Shown here: positions 8,212 through 15,721 of the stretch, piece after piece
Position numbering within the stretch: the stretch's first letter is position 1
How the letters are laid out: each line of letters opens with the position of its first letter
Source of the DNA: a virus
IMG/VR virus record: IMGVR_UViG_3300050821_005225
Span: 1-30,393 of that record
Length of the DNA: 30,393 nucleotides
Strand: one strand, 5' to 3'
Notes under the pieces: model-generated
The model's input: only the letters and a program-made list of their open reading frames with translations
Databases searched by the model: none
What the model was told of the DNA's origin: nothing
Made by a program: the position numbers and the translations under genes

Positions 8212-8873
8212 TTCGGACCACCTGTATCGTCGTCGCCCTTCTTCACGCCGCTATGCGGGTGCTTGACCAGGCTGATGCCGGCAGCGACCACGTCCATGGT
8301 GGCTTGAATGATGCCTTGCACCACGGCGGCGGGGCCGCCAGCCTTACCGGCTTGGACGTTCATGCCGGCATTCAGCGCAGACATACCGTTGACGGTCAGG
8401 TTCTTGTTGACGACCAGATTCTTTTGCACCAGCAGGTTGCCGGTGCATTCCGTATCTTCGGCGTTCGAGGTGACTTTACCTGGTGCGAGTGTGACGCTGG
8501 TGCCATCCGGCAGCGTGGCCGTCAACGTATGCGTTGCACTGTCGTACTGGACCACGGTCCCGTCCACGTAGCGGGTCGTATGGTGTGCGGGATTGGTTGA
8601 CGGCGATTTGTATTTATCGGAATAGATCGCCGGCAGGATCGCGGCATTGGCGAAATCGCCCTCGGGCGACAACACTATGACCTGTTCGCCCAGTGAGGGT
8701 GGAAACCAGGTCTGTGAATCGCCGGCCCGTAACGTGATCCAGGGGCGCCATGTGGTGACGTTCTCGCCAACCTTGACGCGCACGCGCTGGGTGTCGTGAT
8801 TGATGTCGGCAATGGTGCCGAATCGAATCAGATTCAGGATTAAGCGCAGCAGGTCGGAGTAGTCGGCAGTCAT
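8208..8873 (-). CDS. V: Baseplate assembly/spike protein V
   Basis: 221 residues from the ATG at 8873; an ATG three codons upstream (8882) is equally plausible and neither has a strong ribosome site. The N-terminus (LLRLILNLIRFGTIADI) and the WRPWITLRAGDSQTWFPPSL and GEQVIVLSPEGD blocks match P2 gpV, the membrane-piercing tail spike. The middle is a beta-helix-like stretch; the C-terminus ends in HPHSG...DTGGPK, resembling the tip that binds metal in P2-type spikes. This gene starts the V-W-J-I-H-G operon. Its promoter must lie in the 8.9-9.1 kb gap because the accessory cassette upstream runs the opposite way. Confidence 0.93.
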   Translation of the reverse strand: MTADYSDLLRLILNLIRFGTIADINHDTQRVRVKVGENVTTWRPWITLRAGDSQTWFPPSLGEQVIVLSPEGDFANAAILPAIYSDKYKSPSTNPAHHTTRYVDGTVVQYDSATHTLTATLPDGTSVTLAPGKVTSNAEDTECTGNLLVQKNLVVNKNLTVNGMSALNAGMNVQAGKAGGPAAVVQGIIQATMDVVAAGISLVKHPHSGVKKGDDDTGGPK

Positions 8874-9004
8874 GCGTTGCATGTTGCCGCGTCGCCGGAA
8901 TCGGCGCACCTGGTAGCGGGTTGATATGAGGCATACCAACTGCTGGAGGATGTTTTGTTGCGAGGTGGCGTACTACAGTGCCGGTCTGGAAAAAAGAACG
9001 CGGC

Positions 9005-9038
9005 GACGTGGTCAGTGCTTGTAACACTCGCCCACGTC
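9005..9038. repeat. Nested inverted repeat between V and com
   Basis: Outer arms GACGTGG (9005-9011) and CCACGTC (9032-9038) enclose inner arms AGTG (9014-9017) and CACT (9025-9028). No T-tract follows, so it is not a classical terminator. It may be an operator or activator site for the divergent V and com transcripts. Confidence 0.5.
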
Positions 9039-9081
9039 ACCGTGCCAGCAGCCTATCCTGCAAGCAAGGCCAAGGCCGCGC

Positions 9082-9095
9082 CACCTGTACAGGTG
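9082..9095. promoter_or_regulatory. 14-bp perfect palindrome upstream of com
   Basis: CACCTGTACAGGTG is perfectly symmetric and lies about 37 bp before the com start. A possible -10 (TATCAT, 9106-9111) places the -35 region at 9083-9088, inside the palindrome, so a dimeric regulator bound here would interfere with RNA polymerase. Promoter identity is inferred; the palindrome is seen directly. Confidence 0.5.
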
Positions 9096-9131
9096 ACGCG
9101 AAGGCTATCATATTTGCGCAGGTATACCAAA

Positions 9132-9344
9132 ATGCAGGAAATCCGTTGTGGGAATTGTTCCCGAAAGCTTGGGCAAGGTGAATACATCACCCTGTCCATC
9201 AAATGCCCGCGTTGCGGCACATTAAATCATCTGAGAGCCACGCGCCCCATACCCGCATGCCATCGAGCATCTGACTATGGAGCAGTACGTGCAAGCAAGT
9301 CCGATCATTCCTTGGATGGGTGGCAAACGCCGCCTAGCCGATAA
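9132..9344 (+). CDS. com: Com-like zinc-finger translational regulator
   Basis: 70 residues from the ATG at 9132. The N-terminal 30 residues, MQEIRCGNCSRKL then LSIKCPRCG, carry two CxxC pairs (C6/C9 and C25/C28). They match the pattern of phage Mu Com, a small zinc protein that binds mom mRNA and opens a hairpin covering the mom ribosome site. The C-terminal 35 residues are unrelated-looking and overlap the methylase start by 68 bp, the same kind of overlap seen for com/mom in Mu. The methylase ATG has only a weak ribosome site, which fits activation by Com. That it regulates the methylase here is inference; the family assignment is firm. Confidence 0.85.
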   Translation: MQEIRCGNCSRKLGQGEYITLSIKCPRCGTLNHLRATRPIPACHRASDYGAVRASKSDHSLDGWQTPPSR

Positions 9345-10083
9345 ACTCATCCCCATATTTCCGCCGCATGAATGCTATGTCGAGGTGTTCTGTGGTGGCG
9401 CCGCACTGTATTTCTTGCGGCCGGTGCCGGCGCGTGTCGAGGTCATCAACGACATCAACGGCGAACTGGTCAACCTATATCGAGTCGTGCAGCATCACAT
9501 GGCGGAGTTCGTGCGACAGTTCGAATGGGTGATCAGCAGCCGCGAGCTATTCAAATGGTATCAGGATGCGCGGCTGGAAACCTTGACCGACATCCAACGC
9601 GCCGCCCGTTTTTATTATCTGCAGCAGCACGCATTTAGCGGCAAGGTCGCCGGGCAGAATTTCGGCACCGCGACCACCGCGCCGGCCATCGATCTCAGTC
9701 GAATTGAAGAAAATCTGAATGCGGCACGATTGCGCCTGGCCGGTACCTATGTCGAAAACCTGCCCTGGTTGGAATGCATGAAGCGCTATGACCGGGAGCA
9801 CACATTCTTTTACTTGGACCCGCCGTATTGGCAGATGGCTGGCTATGGCGTGGATTTTGGGATCGAGCATTATGAACAGATGGCCGAATTCATGCGGACG
9901 TGCAAAGGCAAAGTCATGGTCAGCATCAACGACCATCCGGATATTCGCAGGGTGTTCGAAGGTTTTACGATGATGGGACTGGATATCAAATATAGCATCG
10001 GCAGCACGCATGGCCAGCCCGTGGTCAGTAAGGAGTTGGTCATTACCAACTGGGATGCTGCTGTTGTGACGCAACTATTTTGA
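9277..10083 (+). CDS. D12-class DNA adenine methyltransferase (Dam-like)
   Basis: 268 residues. The N-terminus has PIIPWMGGKRRL (the WxGGK motif at 13-17), the SAM-binding motif I YVEVFCGGAAL (34-44), and the catalytic DPPY motif at 181-184 within FFYLDPPYW. These three mark the MethyltransfD12 family, which methylates N6 of adenine, often in GATC. The later VMVSINDHPDIRRVFEGF segment is also typical. It is preceded by and overlaps com. It likely protects phage or host DNA from restriction or modulates gene expression; no cognate nuclease is adjacent, although the ATPase gene 190 bp downstream runs the same way. GC-rich codon use resembles the phage backbone, unlike the downstream ATPase. Confidence 0.92.
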   Translation: MEQYVQASPIIPWMGGKRRLADKLIPIFPPHECYVEVFCGGAALYFLRPVPARVEVINDINGELVNLYRVVQHHMAEFVRQFEWVISSRELFKWYQDARLETLTDIQRAARFYYLQQHAFSGKVAGQNFGTATTAPAIDLSRIEENLNAARLRLAGTYVENLPWLECMKRYDREHTFFYLDPPYWQMAGYGVDFGIEHYEQMAEFMRTCKGKVMVSINDHPDIRRVFEGFTMMGLDIKYSIGSTHGQPVVSKELVITNWDAAVVTQLF

Positions 10084-10166
10084 TGTTGATTTGATATGTC
10101 ATAAGTTGCATGAATCGTTATTTCATAGAAACGTTAGTAATTATTGTAAATATTGAATGATTGTCT

Positions 10167-10195
10167 TGTGGAATGAAAAATTGCTAACTACTATG
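10167..10195 (+). promoter_or_regulatory. Possible promoter of the RloC-like ATPase gene
   Basis: The 192-bp gap 10084-10275 is strikingly AT-rich. TTGTGG (10167-10172) and TACTAT (10190-10195) are separated by 17 bp, a weak sigma70-like match. A clear ribosome site, AGGGGG at 10263-10268, precedes the ATG at 10276. The rest of the gap shows no gene and no hairpin I can support. Confidence 0.3.
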
Positions 10196-10275
10196 AATGC
10201 TGCCAATTCGGCATCTTGGGCAAATAGGTGTTTTTAAGAACGTAAAAATCGGCACACCAATAAGGGGGAAATGAA

Positions 10276-12897
10276 ATGGAAGCTCCTGCTGTTGCAATGG
10301 CACATGATTTACCTGATGCATTTGAGCTCTGGCTTGGAGAGCGCCCCAGATGGCTACAGACTGCCGCTAGAAATTTGATCGACACGAAGCACATGCCGAG
10401 TGAGGACGAGATTAGTTTGCTTGTGGATTTGTGCAAAGGCGAGGCTGCTAGCACAAAGGGCTTAGTGTTTGCAGCACCTCAGCCCGGATCGTTGGTTGGT
10501 GCATCAGCGAGGCCACGTTTGCGAATTGCCGGATTGTCTAATGTGAGTGGTGTAAATGCAATCAAGGAAGGGGCCGACTTAACTTTCGGTGATGCAAATA
10601 TTACCGTGATTTATGGTCCCAACGGTTCGGGGAAAACCGGCTTCGCTCGCTTGCTAAAACATGCGTGCAATTCTCGCGCTAAAGAAGAGATATTTTCAAA
10701 CGTATTTGAAGACGCAAAAAAAACGTCGACCGCAAAGATTCATGTTCTATTAGGGAAGGAGGAGCACGTCCTTGATTGGAGCCATAATGGTCCAATTATT
10801 AAACAACTGCGCGACGTTCACATCTTTGATTCGAAATCAGCCAGTATGTATGTCGGGATGAAAAATGAGGCAACCTATGAACCACGTAGGATGCGATTTT
10901 TGTCGGCTCTAATTACCATTTGCGATCATATCGCCGCTTGTATTGACGCTGACAAGCAAGCTCTTCAAAAGAAAATTCCAACTTTTCCCGTTGAGTTTAT
11001 GGGAACACTTTCTGCCAAATGGCTCAATGGATTGAAATCAAGCACGCCCTTGGTTGACGCCAATAAATTTTGCGATTATCCGAAAGAGCTTGATGATGAG
11101 CGAGTCGCATTGGAACATGCTCTTGCGCAGAAAGATATAGCGGCTAGGCTACAAGCAATTGCCAAAAGCACCGCCACATTGTCACAAGTTAAGACTAGTT
11201 TCGCATCGCTAAAAGCTGCGCTGAGTGACAATCAACTCGGGCAAATCGCAAGTGCTCGACTTGACGCCAAAACAAAACGAAAAACCGCAACGGAAGACGC
11301 CGCCAAAGTATTCGCTCAAGCACCTCTGGGCGGCGTAGGTCAGCCATCATGGATGGCGCTTTGGGAGCAAGCAAGGAAATATTCTGAGTCGCATGCATAC
11401 TCTGGAACATCGTTTCCAGTAGTCCAGGATGGTAGCTTGTGCGTCCTCTGTCAACAGGAGTTAAATGTTGACGGGAAACAGCGCCTTTCCCATTTTGAGG
11501 CTTTTGTAAAAGGTGGTTTGGAAGCAGAAGCTAAAGCAGCAGAAAATAGGTTATTGGAACTATGTAAAAAATTACCGACTCTTCCTCAGTTGCCTGGCTG
11601 GATGGTTCAAACAGATTTTTTGAAGGTAGATGAGGGAGAAGCAAAACTGAATTTTGCGTCCCTCCAGGCTCGTCGTGTCGCCGCTGATAGTGCAGTGCAA
11701 ATGGATGAGATTCCCCACTTCGAATGGGCGCAGCTTGAGCAAGCGATTACGACGCAGGAACAGGCTAATGCGAGCGAAGAGAAGGCCCTGAAAGAATTGC
11801 AGAGTGATGGTAAGCGTAAAGAGAAGGAAACCAGGGTTGTGGAACTTAAGGCGACTCAGTGGCTAAACCAAAACAAGCAGTCGATCATTGACGAGATCTC
11901 GCGCTTAAGTGCGTTGGCAATATTAGACAAAGCATCTGCTTTGACGAAAACAAATGCACTTACTACAAAAAAGAATGAGCTTGCGAAACAGGAGGTTGAT
12001 GCTGGCTATCAAACTCGCTTTTCACAAGAGATTGAGTCACTTGGTGGAAAGCGAATCAAGGTTAAGCCGGAGAGCAAACAAGAAGGAAAAGGCAGGATTA
12101 GTTTCGGATTGTCTTTGCAAGGTATCAAGAAGCAGGCAAAGGCAGGCGAAATATTAAGCGAAGGGGAAACTCGTATCGTGGCGTTGTCCGCTTTCCTTGC
12201 TGATATAACCGGATCTGGAGAACCTACCCCTTTTATATTTGACGATCCTATTTCGTCGCTGGATCAGGATTTTGAAGAGCGGGTTGTCACTCGCCTTGTA
12301 GAGTTGTCAAAAAATCGGCAAGTGGTGGTCTTTACGCATAGACTCTCATTGTTGACTCTCATTGAAACGGCTGTAGGTCGTTTAGAGCAGCAGGCGAAGC
12401 TCGAACAAGTTCCTCCACCCGTGACCGTAAATGTGAAGGCACTGCGTTGCTTAGGCAATGCTGTAGGAATTACGCATCAACTAAATATGCGCGAAGCGAA
12501 GCCCCAAAAAGCCGCAAATAGATTGCGGGATGAGACCATTCCACAGTTGCGTAAGCTGATTGAACAAAACGATATTGAGTCATATGACGATAGGGCAAAA
12601 AGCGTCTGTAGCGATTTTCGGATTTTGGTGGAGCGTTGTGTCGAGAAAATTCTGTTTAATGATGTTCTACAACGATTCCGACGCTCTGTTGAGACTAAAG
12701 GGAAAATTGGCGCACTGGCGAAAATCACTACAGACGATTGTGCTTTTATCGATGATCTTATGACGCGCTATTCTGCTTTTGAGCATTCTCAGCCTGATGA
12801 ATTGCCGGCAAAGTTACCAGAGATCGATGATCTACAGGCCGATGTCGAAAAGCTAGCTACATGGATCGCAGATTTCGAAAAACGTGCGATTGTCTAG
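10276..12897 (+). CDS. Rad50/RloC-like ABC ATPase, probable anti-phage effector
   Basis: 873 residues. After an approximately 100-residue N-terminal region comes Walker A, GPNGSGKT (114-121). A long helical section follows with a central CVLC pair (C389/C392), as in the zinc hooks of Rad50 and RloC. The ABC signature (LSEGE, 627-631), Walker B FIFDDPISSLD (653-663) and switch histidine (H688 in VVVFTHR) complete the split ATPase. The C-terminal 160 residues contain R782-x3-E786 and H837, reminiscent of the Arg-Glu-His triad of PrrC/RloC anticodon nucleases; this is my inference. Such proteins sense phage DNA disturbance and cut tRNA. Codon use is visibly AT-richer than the tail genes on both sides, suggesting separate acquisition. 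It sits at the orf30 position of P2. Alternatives: another AAA_13-type defence ATPase without tRNase activity. Confidence 0.75.
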   Translation: MEAPAVAMAHDLPDAFELWLGERPRWLQTAARNLIDTKHMPSEDEISLLVDLCKGEAASTKGLVFAAPQPGSLVGASARPRLRIAGLSNVSGVNAIKEGADLTFGDANITVIYGPNGSGKTGFARLLKHACNSRAKEEIFSNVFEDAKKTSTAKIHVLLGKEEHVLDWSHNGPIIKQLRDVHIFDSKSASMYVGMKNEATYEPRRMRFLSALITICDHIAACIDADKQALQKKIPTFPVEFMGTLSAKWLNGLKSSTPLVDANKFCDYPKELDDERVALEHALAQKDIAARLQAIAKSTATLSQVKTSFASLKAALSDNQLGQIASARLDAKTKRKTATEDAAKVFAQAPLGGVGQPSWMALWEQARKYSESHAYSGTSFPVVQDGSLCVLCQQELNVDGKQRLSHFEAFVKGGLEAEAKAAENRLLELCKKLPTLPQLPGWMVQTDFLKVDEGEAKLNFASLQARRVAADSAVQMDEIPHFEWAQLEQAITTQEQANASEEKALKELQSDGKRKEKETRVVELKATQWLNQNKQSIIDEISRLSALAILDKASALTKTNALTTKKNELAKQEVDAGYQTRFSQEIESLGGKRIKVKPESKQEGKGRISFGLSLQGIKKQAKAGEILSEGETRIVALSAFLADITGSGEPTPFIFDDPISSLDQDFEERVVTRLVELSKNRQVVVFTHRLSLLTLIETAVGRLEQQAKLEQVPPPVTVNVKALRCLGNAVGITHQLNMREAKPQKAANRLRDETIPQLRKLIEQNDIESYDDRAKSVCSDFRILVERCVEKILFNDVLQRFRRSVETKGKIGALAKITTDDCAFIDDLMTRYSAFEHSQPDELPAKLPEIDDLQADVEKLATWIADFEKRAIV

Positions 12898-12952
12898 TGG
12901 ATGCAATGCGCAATTGAGATATCAGTAGAATCATATGTGAAGTTTTCGACAC

Positions 12953-13420
12953 TCAAAAATTGGCAAAGTGCCGCAGCATGGAATCGCGAATTAATGCTTG
13001 ATCGGTCGCACTGAATCCAAGTAAGGGCCGGGCCGGATAGCGATATTCCGGCCCTTTTTTTGCGACCTTGTCGGTCAATCCTTCCTGGTGCACGCGGGCA
13101 ATCCGCGCCGCACGCCCGAAGAAACCGACCGATAGCTGGTTTTCGTCCTGCTCTATCTTGAGATTTTTTTGTGTGCGGATCTTCTCAAACATCGCCGCTT
13201 TCTGCCGTTTGATCCTTCCTTTTTTACCGCGTAGGTTCTTGCGCTGCTTACGCGCCGCGTAGGGCGCGCCGTCCGGCGCCTGTTGGCTGGCGATACGTTG
13301 CGCCTGGCTGCGGCGCAAGTCCTGCGCAATGCGGCGTGTGATGATTCTGCGCTGACCAGGTTGCAGCTGGGCCAGCAGTGCGCCGGCCCAGGCTTCGAGG
13401 GTAGATAGATCGTCGCTCAT
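12953..13420 (-). CDS. S: Tail completion / virion morphogenesis protein S
   Basis: 155 residues from the ATG at 13420, chosen because it overlaps the R stop as ATGA; the frame is open eight codons further up. Features of the phage virion morphogenesis family include an early LEAWAGALLAQLQPGQRR helix, the basic ARKQRKNLRGKKGRIKRQKA stretch and the C-terminal YRYPARPLLGFSATDQ motif, all conserved in P2 gpS-like proteins. It acts in tail completion together with R. It is the last gene of the minus-strand O-to-S operon; only 55 bp separate it from the convergent ATPase gene. Confidence 0.92.
   Translation of the reverse strand: MSDDLSTLEAWAGALLAQLQPGQRRIITRRIAQDLRRSQAQRIASQQAPDGAPYAARKQRKNLRGKKGRIKRQKAAMFEKIRTQKNLKIEQDENQLSVGFFGRAARIARVHQEGLTDKVAKKGPEYRYPARPLLGFSATDQALIRDSMLRHFANF
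13025..13061 (+). terminator. Rho-independent terminator for the accessory cassette, inside gene S
   Basis: On the plus strand GGGCCGG (13030-13036; an alternative arm at 13025-13031) pairs with CCGGCCC (13048-13054), followed immediately by seven T (13055-13061). This is about 130 bp past the ATPase stop. It would stop rightward cassette transcription before it opposes the lysis/head operon, although it is encoded within the antisense of S codons reading KKGPEYRYPARP. Confidence 0.75.
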
Positions 13421-13905
13421 TCGGGATTGGCCGGCGTATGCCACTCGGCCAGCAGCGTGTCGCCCGCATAGGCTTGCCAGAATTCGTCGGTGAATGCCGG
13501 CGAGGGTTGCGGTTCGGCCAGGTGCGTGACTTCTAGTCGACCGGCACCAGCCGGCTTCACCACGACGCGCTCAGTGAGCGCCAACGTGATGGCCAGATCT
13601 ATCGATGTGTGGTTGTTGTAATCTACATCAAAGCCGATACCGGTCTTGCGCGACTCGGCATTGTCCAGCAAGTCGCGCTGGTGTATTTGCACCCAGGCGA
13701 GTAACGGGACCATGAGCGCATCCTCGCTGCCGCTATAGTCGGTAATGATGATATTGAGCTTATAGCGATATTCAAAGGACAGGGAGGCGGTGCCGGTCGC
13801 CACCGTGTTGCCGCTCTCCGCAAAGATCAGCAATTTGTCGGGATTCTGTCGCAACTCGGCGCTGACCGCCGTCAGATGCGCTCTAAGGCTTCTTGGCTTG
13901 TACAC
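13417..13905 (-). CDS. R: Tail completion protein R
   Basis: 162 residues starting at a GTG (13905): MYKPRSLRAHLTAVSAELRQ. This start is chosen because an AGGAGG ribosome site lies nine bases upstream and because P2 gpR begins with a similar MLKP-SLR sequence; an ATG at 13914 directly abuts that ribosome site. Internal FEYRYKLNIIITDYSG and VPLLAWVQ blocks are typical of P2 phage tail completion protein R. The gene overlaps the 3' end of the Rz1-like gene by 23 bp and S by four bases. Confidence 0.92.
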   Translation of the reverse strand: MYKPRSLRAHLTAVSAELRQNPDKLLIFAESGNTVATGTASLSFEYRYKLNIIITDYSGSEDALMVPLLAWVQIHQRDLLDNAESRKTGIGFDVDYNNHTSIDLAITLALTERVVVKPAGAGRLEVTHLAEPQPSPAFTDEFWQAYAGDTLLAEWHTPANPE

Positions 13906-14161
13906 GCTCGGCATCCTCCTGACAATCAACTGCGGCGTCTACCTTGGCCGCACACGTCGCCCATGCCGCCTCTGCGCGTTCCAGGTCAAACAGCAAGGCG
14001 CCGTTAGTCTTGGGTGCGGTCGCCGGTAGTTGGCAGCGGGTGATCGTCGGACAGGCGTTGACGGTAATCGTCGGCGCCAGTGGCGACTGGATGCTCCCGC
14101 AGGCGGGCAACAGCATCAGGCAAAGGAGTATTGGCCCAGCTGCGTATCGTGGGATCGTCAT
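13883..14161 (-). CDS. lysC: Rz1-like outer-membrane spanin lipoprotein (LysC)
   Basis: 92 residues from the ATG at 14161. It starts MTIPRYAAGPILLCLMLLPA followed by cysteine 21, a classical lipoprotein signal with lipobox L-P-A-C. The mature protein is short, with several cysteines and prolines. It lies in a different frame, with its first half nested in the 3' part of the Rz-like gene, the hallmark architecture of spanin pairs. The outer-membrane lipoprotein would contact the inner-membrane Rz partner to fuse the two membranes in the last step of lysis. It extends past the Rz stop into the R start. Confidence 0.88.
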   Translation of the reverse strand: MTIPRYAAGPILLCLMLLPACGSIQSPLAPTITVNACPTITRCQLPATAPKTNGALLFDLERAEAAWATCAAKVDAAVDCQEDAERVQAKKP

Positions 14162-14426
14162 GTTGAAGGCTTTCAAGCAGGTTTTCTCGTTCGGCGAGGG
14201 TGGCGGTGATGTGGTCATGGGCGGTTTGCAACTTAGCGGCGGCTTTGCTGTTCCTGGTCGCGGCATCCTTCAGCGCGGTAATGACGGTGTCGCGCTTGCC
14301 GATCTCCTGTTCGGCCCGCTCGGCGCGTTCCTTGGCAGCGGTCAGACCGTCGCGCTGGACGTAAATCACCAGGCACAGCGCGCCAATTCCCAGGATGGCG
14401 ATCAGGCTCTTGGTGATCAATTCCAT
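14004..14426 (-). CDS. lysB: Rz-like inner-membrane spanin (LysB)
   Basis: 140 residues. An N-terminal membrane anchor (about residues 7-24, SLIAILGIGALCLVIYV) is followed by a long charged helix likely to be a coiled coil (about 30-95, rich in Ala, Glu, Lys and Arg), then a C-terminal tail. This is the topology of Rz-type i-spanins and P2 LysB. The start overlaps the endolysin stop by 10 bp. The Rz1-like gene is embedded in another frame. Together they disrupt the outer membrane after the endolysin degrades peptidoglycan. Confidence 0.88.
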   Translation of the reverse strand: MELITKSLIAILGIGALCLVIYVQRDGLTAAKERAERAEQEIGKRDTVITALKDAATRNSKAAAKLQTAHDHITATLAERENLLESLQHDDPTIRSWANTPLPDAVARLREHPVATGADDYRQRLSDDHPLPTTGDRTQD

Positions 14427-14881
14427 AGGCCGATCCGTGTGCCGCGGTTGTCGATCGTCAGCACCTGACGGCGCGGTGTTTTACCCTCAACTGCAATGCC
14501 CAGGTGCACCCATACCGCGCCGCTGACTCGTTCATAGATCAACTGGTCGAATTGCAGATAGGACTTTTCCAACTGCAAGCAAATCTCCATCGGCGTGCCG
14601 AACGCCGGTGCGGTGAAGTCGCACGCCAGGCCATCCAGATGGGCGCTATTGGCAGCGCCGCCGACCACGCGGTTCAATGATGGGCAACGATAGCCGCTGG
14701 AAATGACCATGGCAGCGCCGCTCAGTTCCAGGCGCACCAGCTCGTTAAATTTTGCCAGGCGCCGCAGGTTGGCAATGATGGCCGGCGCCGGCGTGTTGTC
14801 GATGGAGAGAACACGCGCTTTGTCGCTACGGGTGAATTCTTCCAGGGTGAAATGCGGGGTCAGTGGTGTGGAGGTGGTCAT
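14417..14881 (-). CDS. Endolysin, M15 family peptidase (D-Ala-type/VanY-like)
   Basis: 154 residues from the ATG at 14881, which overlaps the upstream holin stop (ATGA). The PHFTLEEFTRSD start, the SSGYRCPSLNRVVGG segment (about 61-75) and SAHLDGLACDF (79-89) followed by VWVHLGI are typical of peptidase M15A. H81, D88 and H126 are the expected zinc ligands. It cleaves peptidoglycan peptide crosslinks. It replaces P2's K endolysin, which is a glycosidase, in the same slot. No signal peptide is visible, so release to the periplasm should depend on the holins just upstream. Confidence 0.9.
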   Translation of the reverse strand: MTTSTPLTPHFTLEEFTRSDKARVLSIDNTPAPAIIANLRRLAKFNELVRLELSGAAMVISSGYRCPSLNRVVGGAANSAHLDGLACDFTAPAFGTPMEICLQLEKSYLQFDQLIYERVSGAVWVHLGIAVEGKTPRRQVLTIDNRGTRIGLWN

Positions 14882-15147
14882 TGAAATCCTCGAATGATGT
14901 TGGCAACGTTGCCCTGGGCGCGATGCACCAGGACGCACAAAGTGAGGGCGATACAGGTTTGCCCGAAGGATGGATGGCCGTGGCCCAGCAGGATCTCCAG
15001 GGCGCTGGCGCCTGTTGCGACAATCAACAGCCACGCCACCAGGGAAATGTGCAAGCGGTGATTCGCCAGGCCGCGTCGGTAACACAGCAGCCGCAGGCAG
15101 GTGCTGGCGTAGGAGAGCAATGCCAGCATGGTCAGAAATTTAGTCAT
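14878..15147 (-). CDS. Small membrane protein, probable holin or antiholin
   Basis: 89 residues from the ATG at 15147, with a near-perfect GGAGG ribosome site five bases upstream. Three hydrophobic segments are visible (about residues 4-22, 36-58 and 63-75) with basic turns, a holin-like topology. It overlaps the 118-aa membrane protein upstream by 8 bp and the endolysin downstream by 4 bp, so the three form a tight lysis cassette. Which of the two small membrane proteins is the pore-former cannot be told from sequence. Confidence 0.75.
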   Translation of the reverse strand: MTKFLTMLALLSYASTCLRLLCYRRGLANHRLHISLVAWLLIVATGASALEILLGHGHPSFGQTCIALTLCVLVHRAQGNVANIIRGFQ

Positions 15148-15496
15148 GACCGCCTCCCTTGCGCAGCCACGCCGGCAGTTCAATGGTTTTAATCAAGTCG
15201 ATGCCGTGCAGCGTCAACGCAATGGCAGCCGCCGATGCGAAGAAGGCGGCCACGCCCGATTGTTTCAACGGCGTATTGTTGATGACTTCCGGCGCGGCCA
15301 GGTAGCCAATCGCCAGGGAAATGACCATATACGCCAGGCGTTGCAGGACCGGCAGGTTCTTGCTGGAGATCGCCACCAGCGTGGCGCCGGCAAAGGCGCC
15401 GATGAGCGCATTACCGTCAATGCCGGGGAATAGTGCCGACAAGCCGATGCCGGCAGCGCTGGTGACGACCAGGGTGGTGGTGCTGGGTTCTGCCAT
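15140..15496 (-). CDS. Putative phage holin (118 aa)
   Basis: 118 residues from the ATG at 15496, preceded by GGAG at a suitable distance. The sequence MAEPSTTTLVVTSAAGIGLS begins the protein; hydrophobic segments lie at about 8-24, 30-46, 53-70 and 81-98, and the C-terminus is charged (LRKGGGHD). This is the layout of a family of putative holins in Burkholderiales P2-like prophages, in the slot of P2 gpY. It would set lysis timing by permeabilising the inner membrane so the M15 endolysin can exit. Confidence 0.8.
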   Translation of the reverse strand: MAEPSTTTLVVTSAAGIGLSALFPGIDGNALIGAFAGATLVAISSKNLPVLQRLAYMVISLAIGYLAAPEVINNTPLKQSGVAAFFASAAAIALTLHGIDLIKTIELPAWLRKGGGHD

Positions 15497-15511
15497 AGGT
15501 AAATGCTCCAA

Positions 15512-15721
15512 TCAATCCCAAAGGTTCACGACCTGGGCGGTTTTAGTAGGGGTTGCGGTAGGTTCTGGCAGGTTGACCAGGAGGCCATGCGGCAGGATCG
15601 GCCCGTAGTCGGCCAGGCCGGGATTGAGTTCGAGCGCCGCCTCGACCACGTTGGCGGTCGCGCCCAGGTGACGCCAGCACAGCAGGTCCAGCGTGTCATG
15701 CTGTTGGGCGCGTACCTGCAT
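15512..15721 (-). CDS. X: Tail protein X (LysM-like)
   Basis: 69 residues from the ATG at 15721, which shares one base with the stop of L (TGATG). MQVRAQQHDTLDLLCWRHLG, then the LNPGLADYGPILPHGLLVNLP segment, are diagnostic of phage tail protein X, a small LysM-like domain. In P2 it is needed for tail assembly. It lies between L and the lysis cassette as in P2. Confidence 0.93.
   Translation of the reverse strand: MQVRAQQHDTLDLLCWRHLGATANVVEAALELNPGLADYGPILPHGLLVNLPEPTATPTKTAQVVNLWD

Noticed and set aside
10276-12897. PARIS AriA or OLD-family identity for the ATPase
   Set aside because: No DUF4435/AriB partner and no TOPRIM domain are visible; the CxxC hook and C-terminal helical domain fit RloC/AAA_13-type proteins better.
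12898-12952. Terminator in the gap between the ATPase gene and S
   Set aside because: Only an imperfect CAATT/AAATTG-type pairing without a proper T-tract; the strong hairpin at 13025-13061 is a better candidate.
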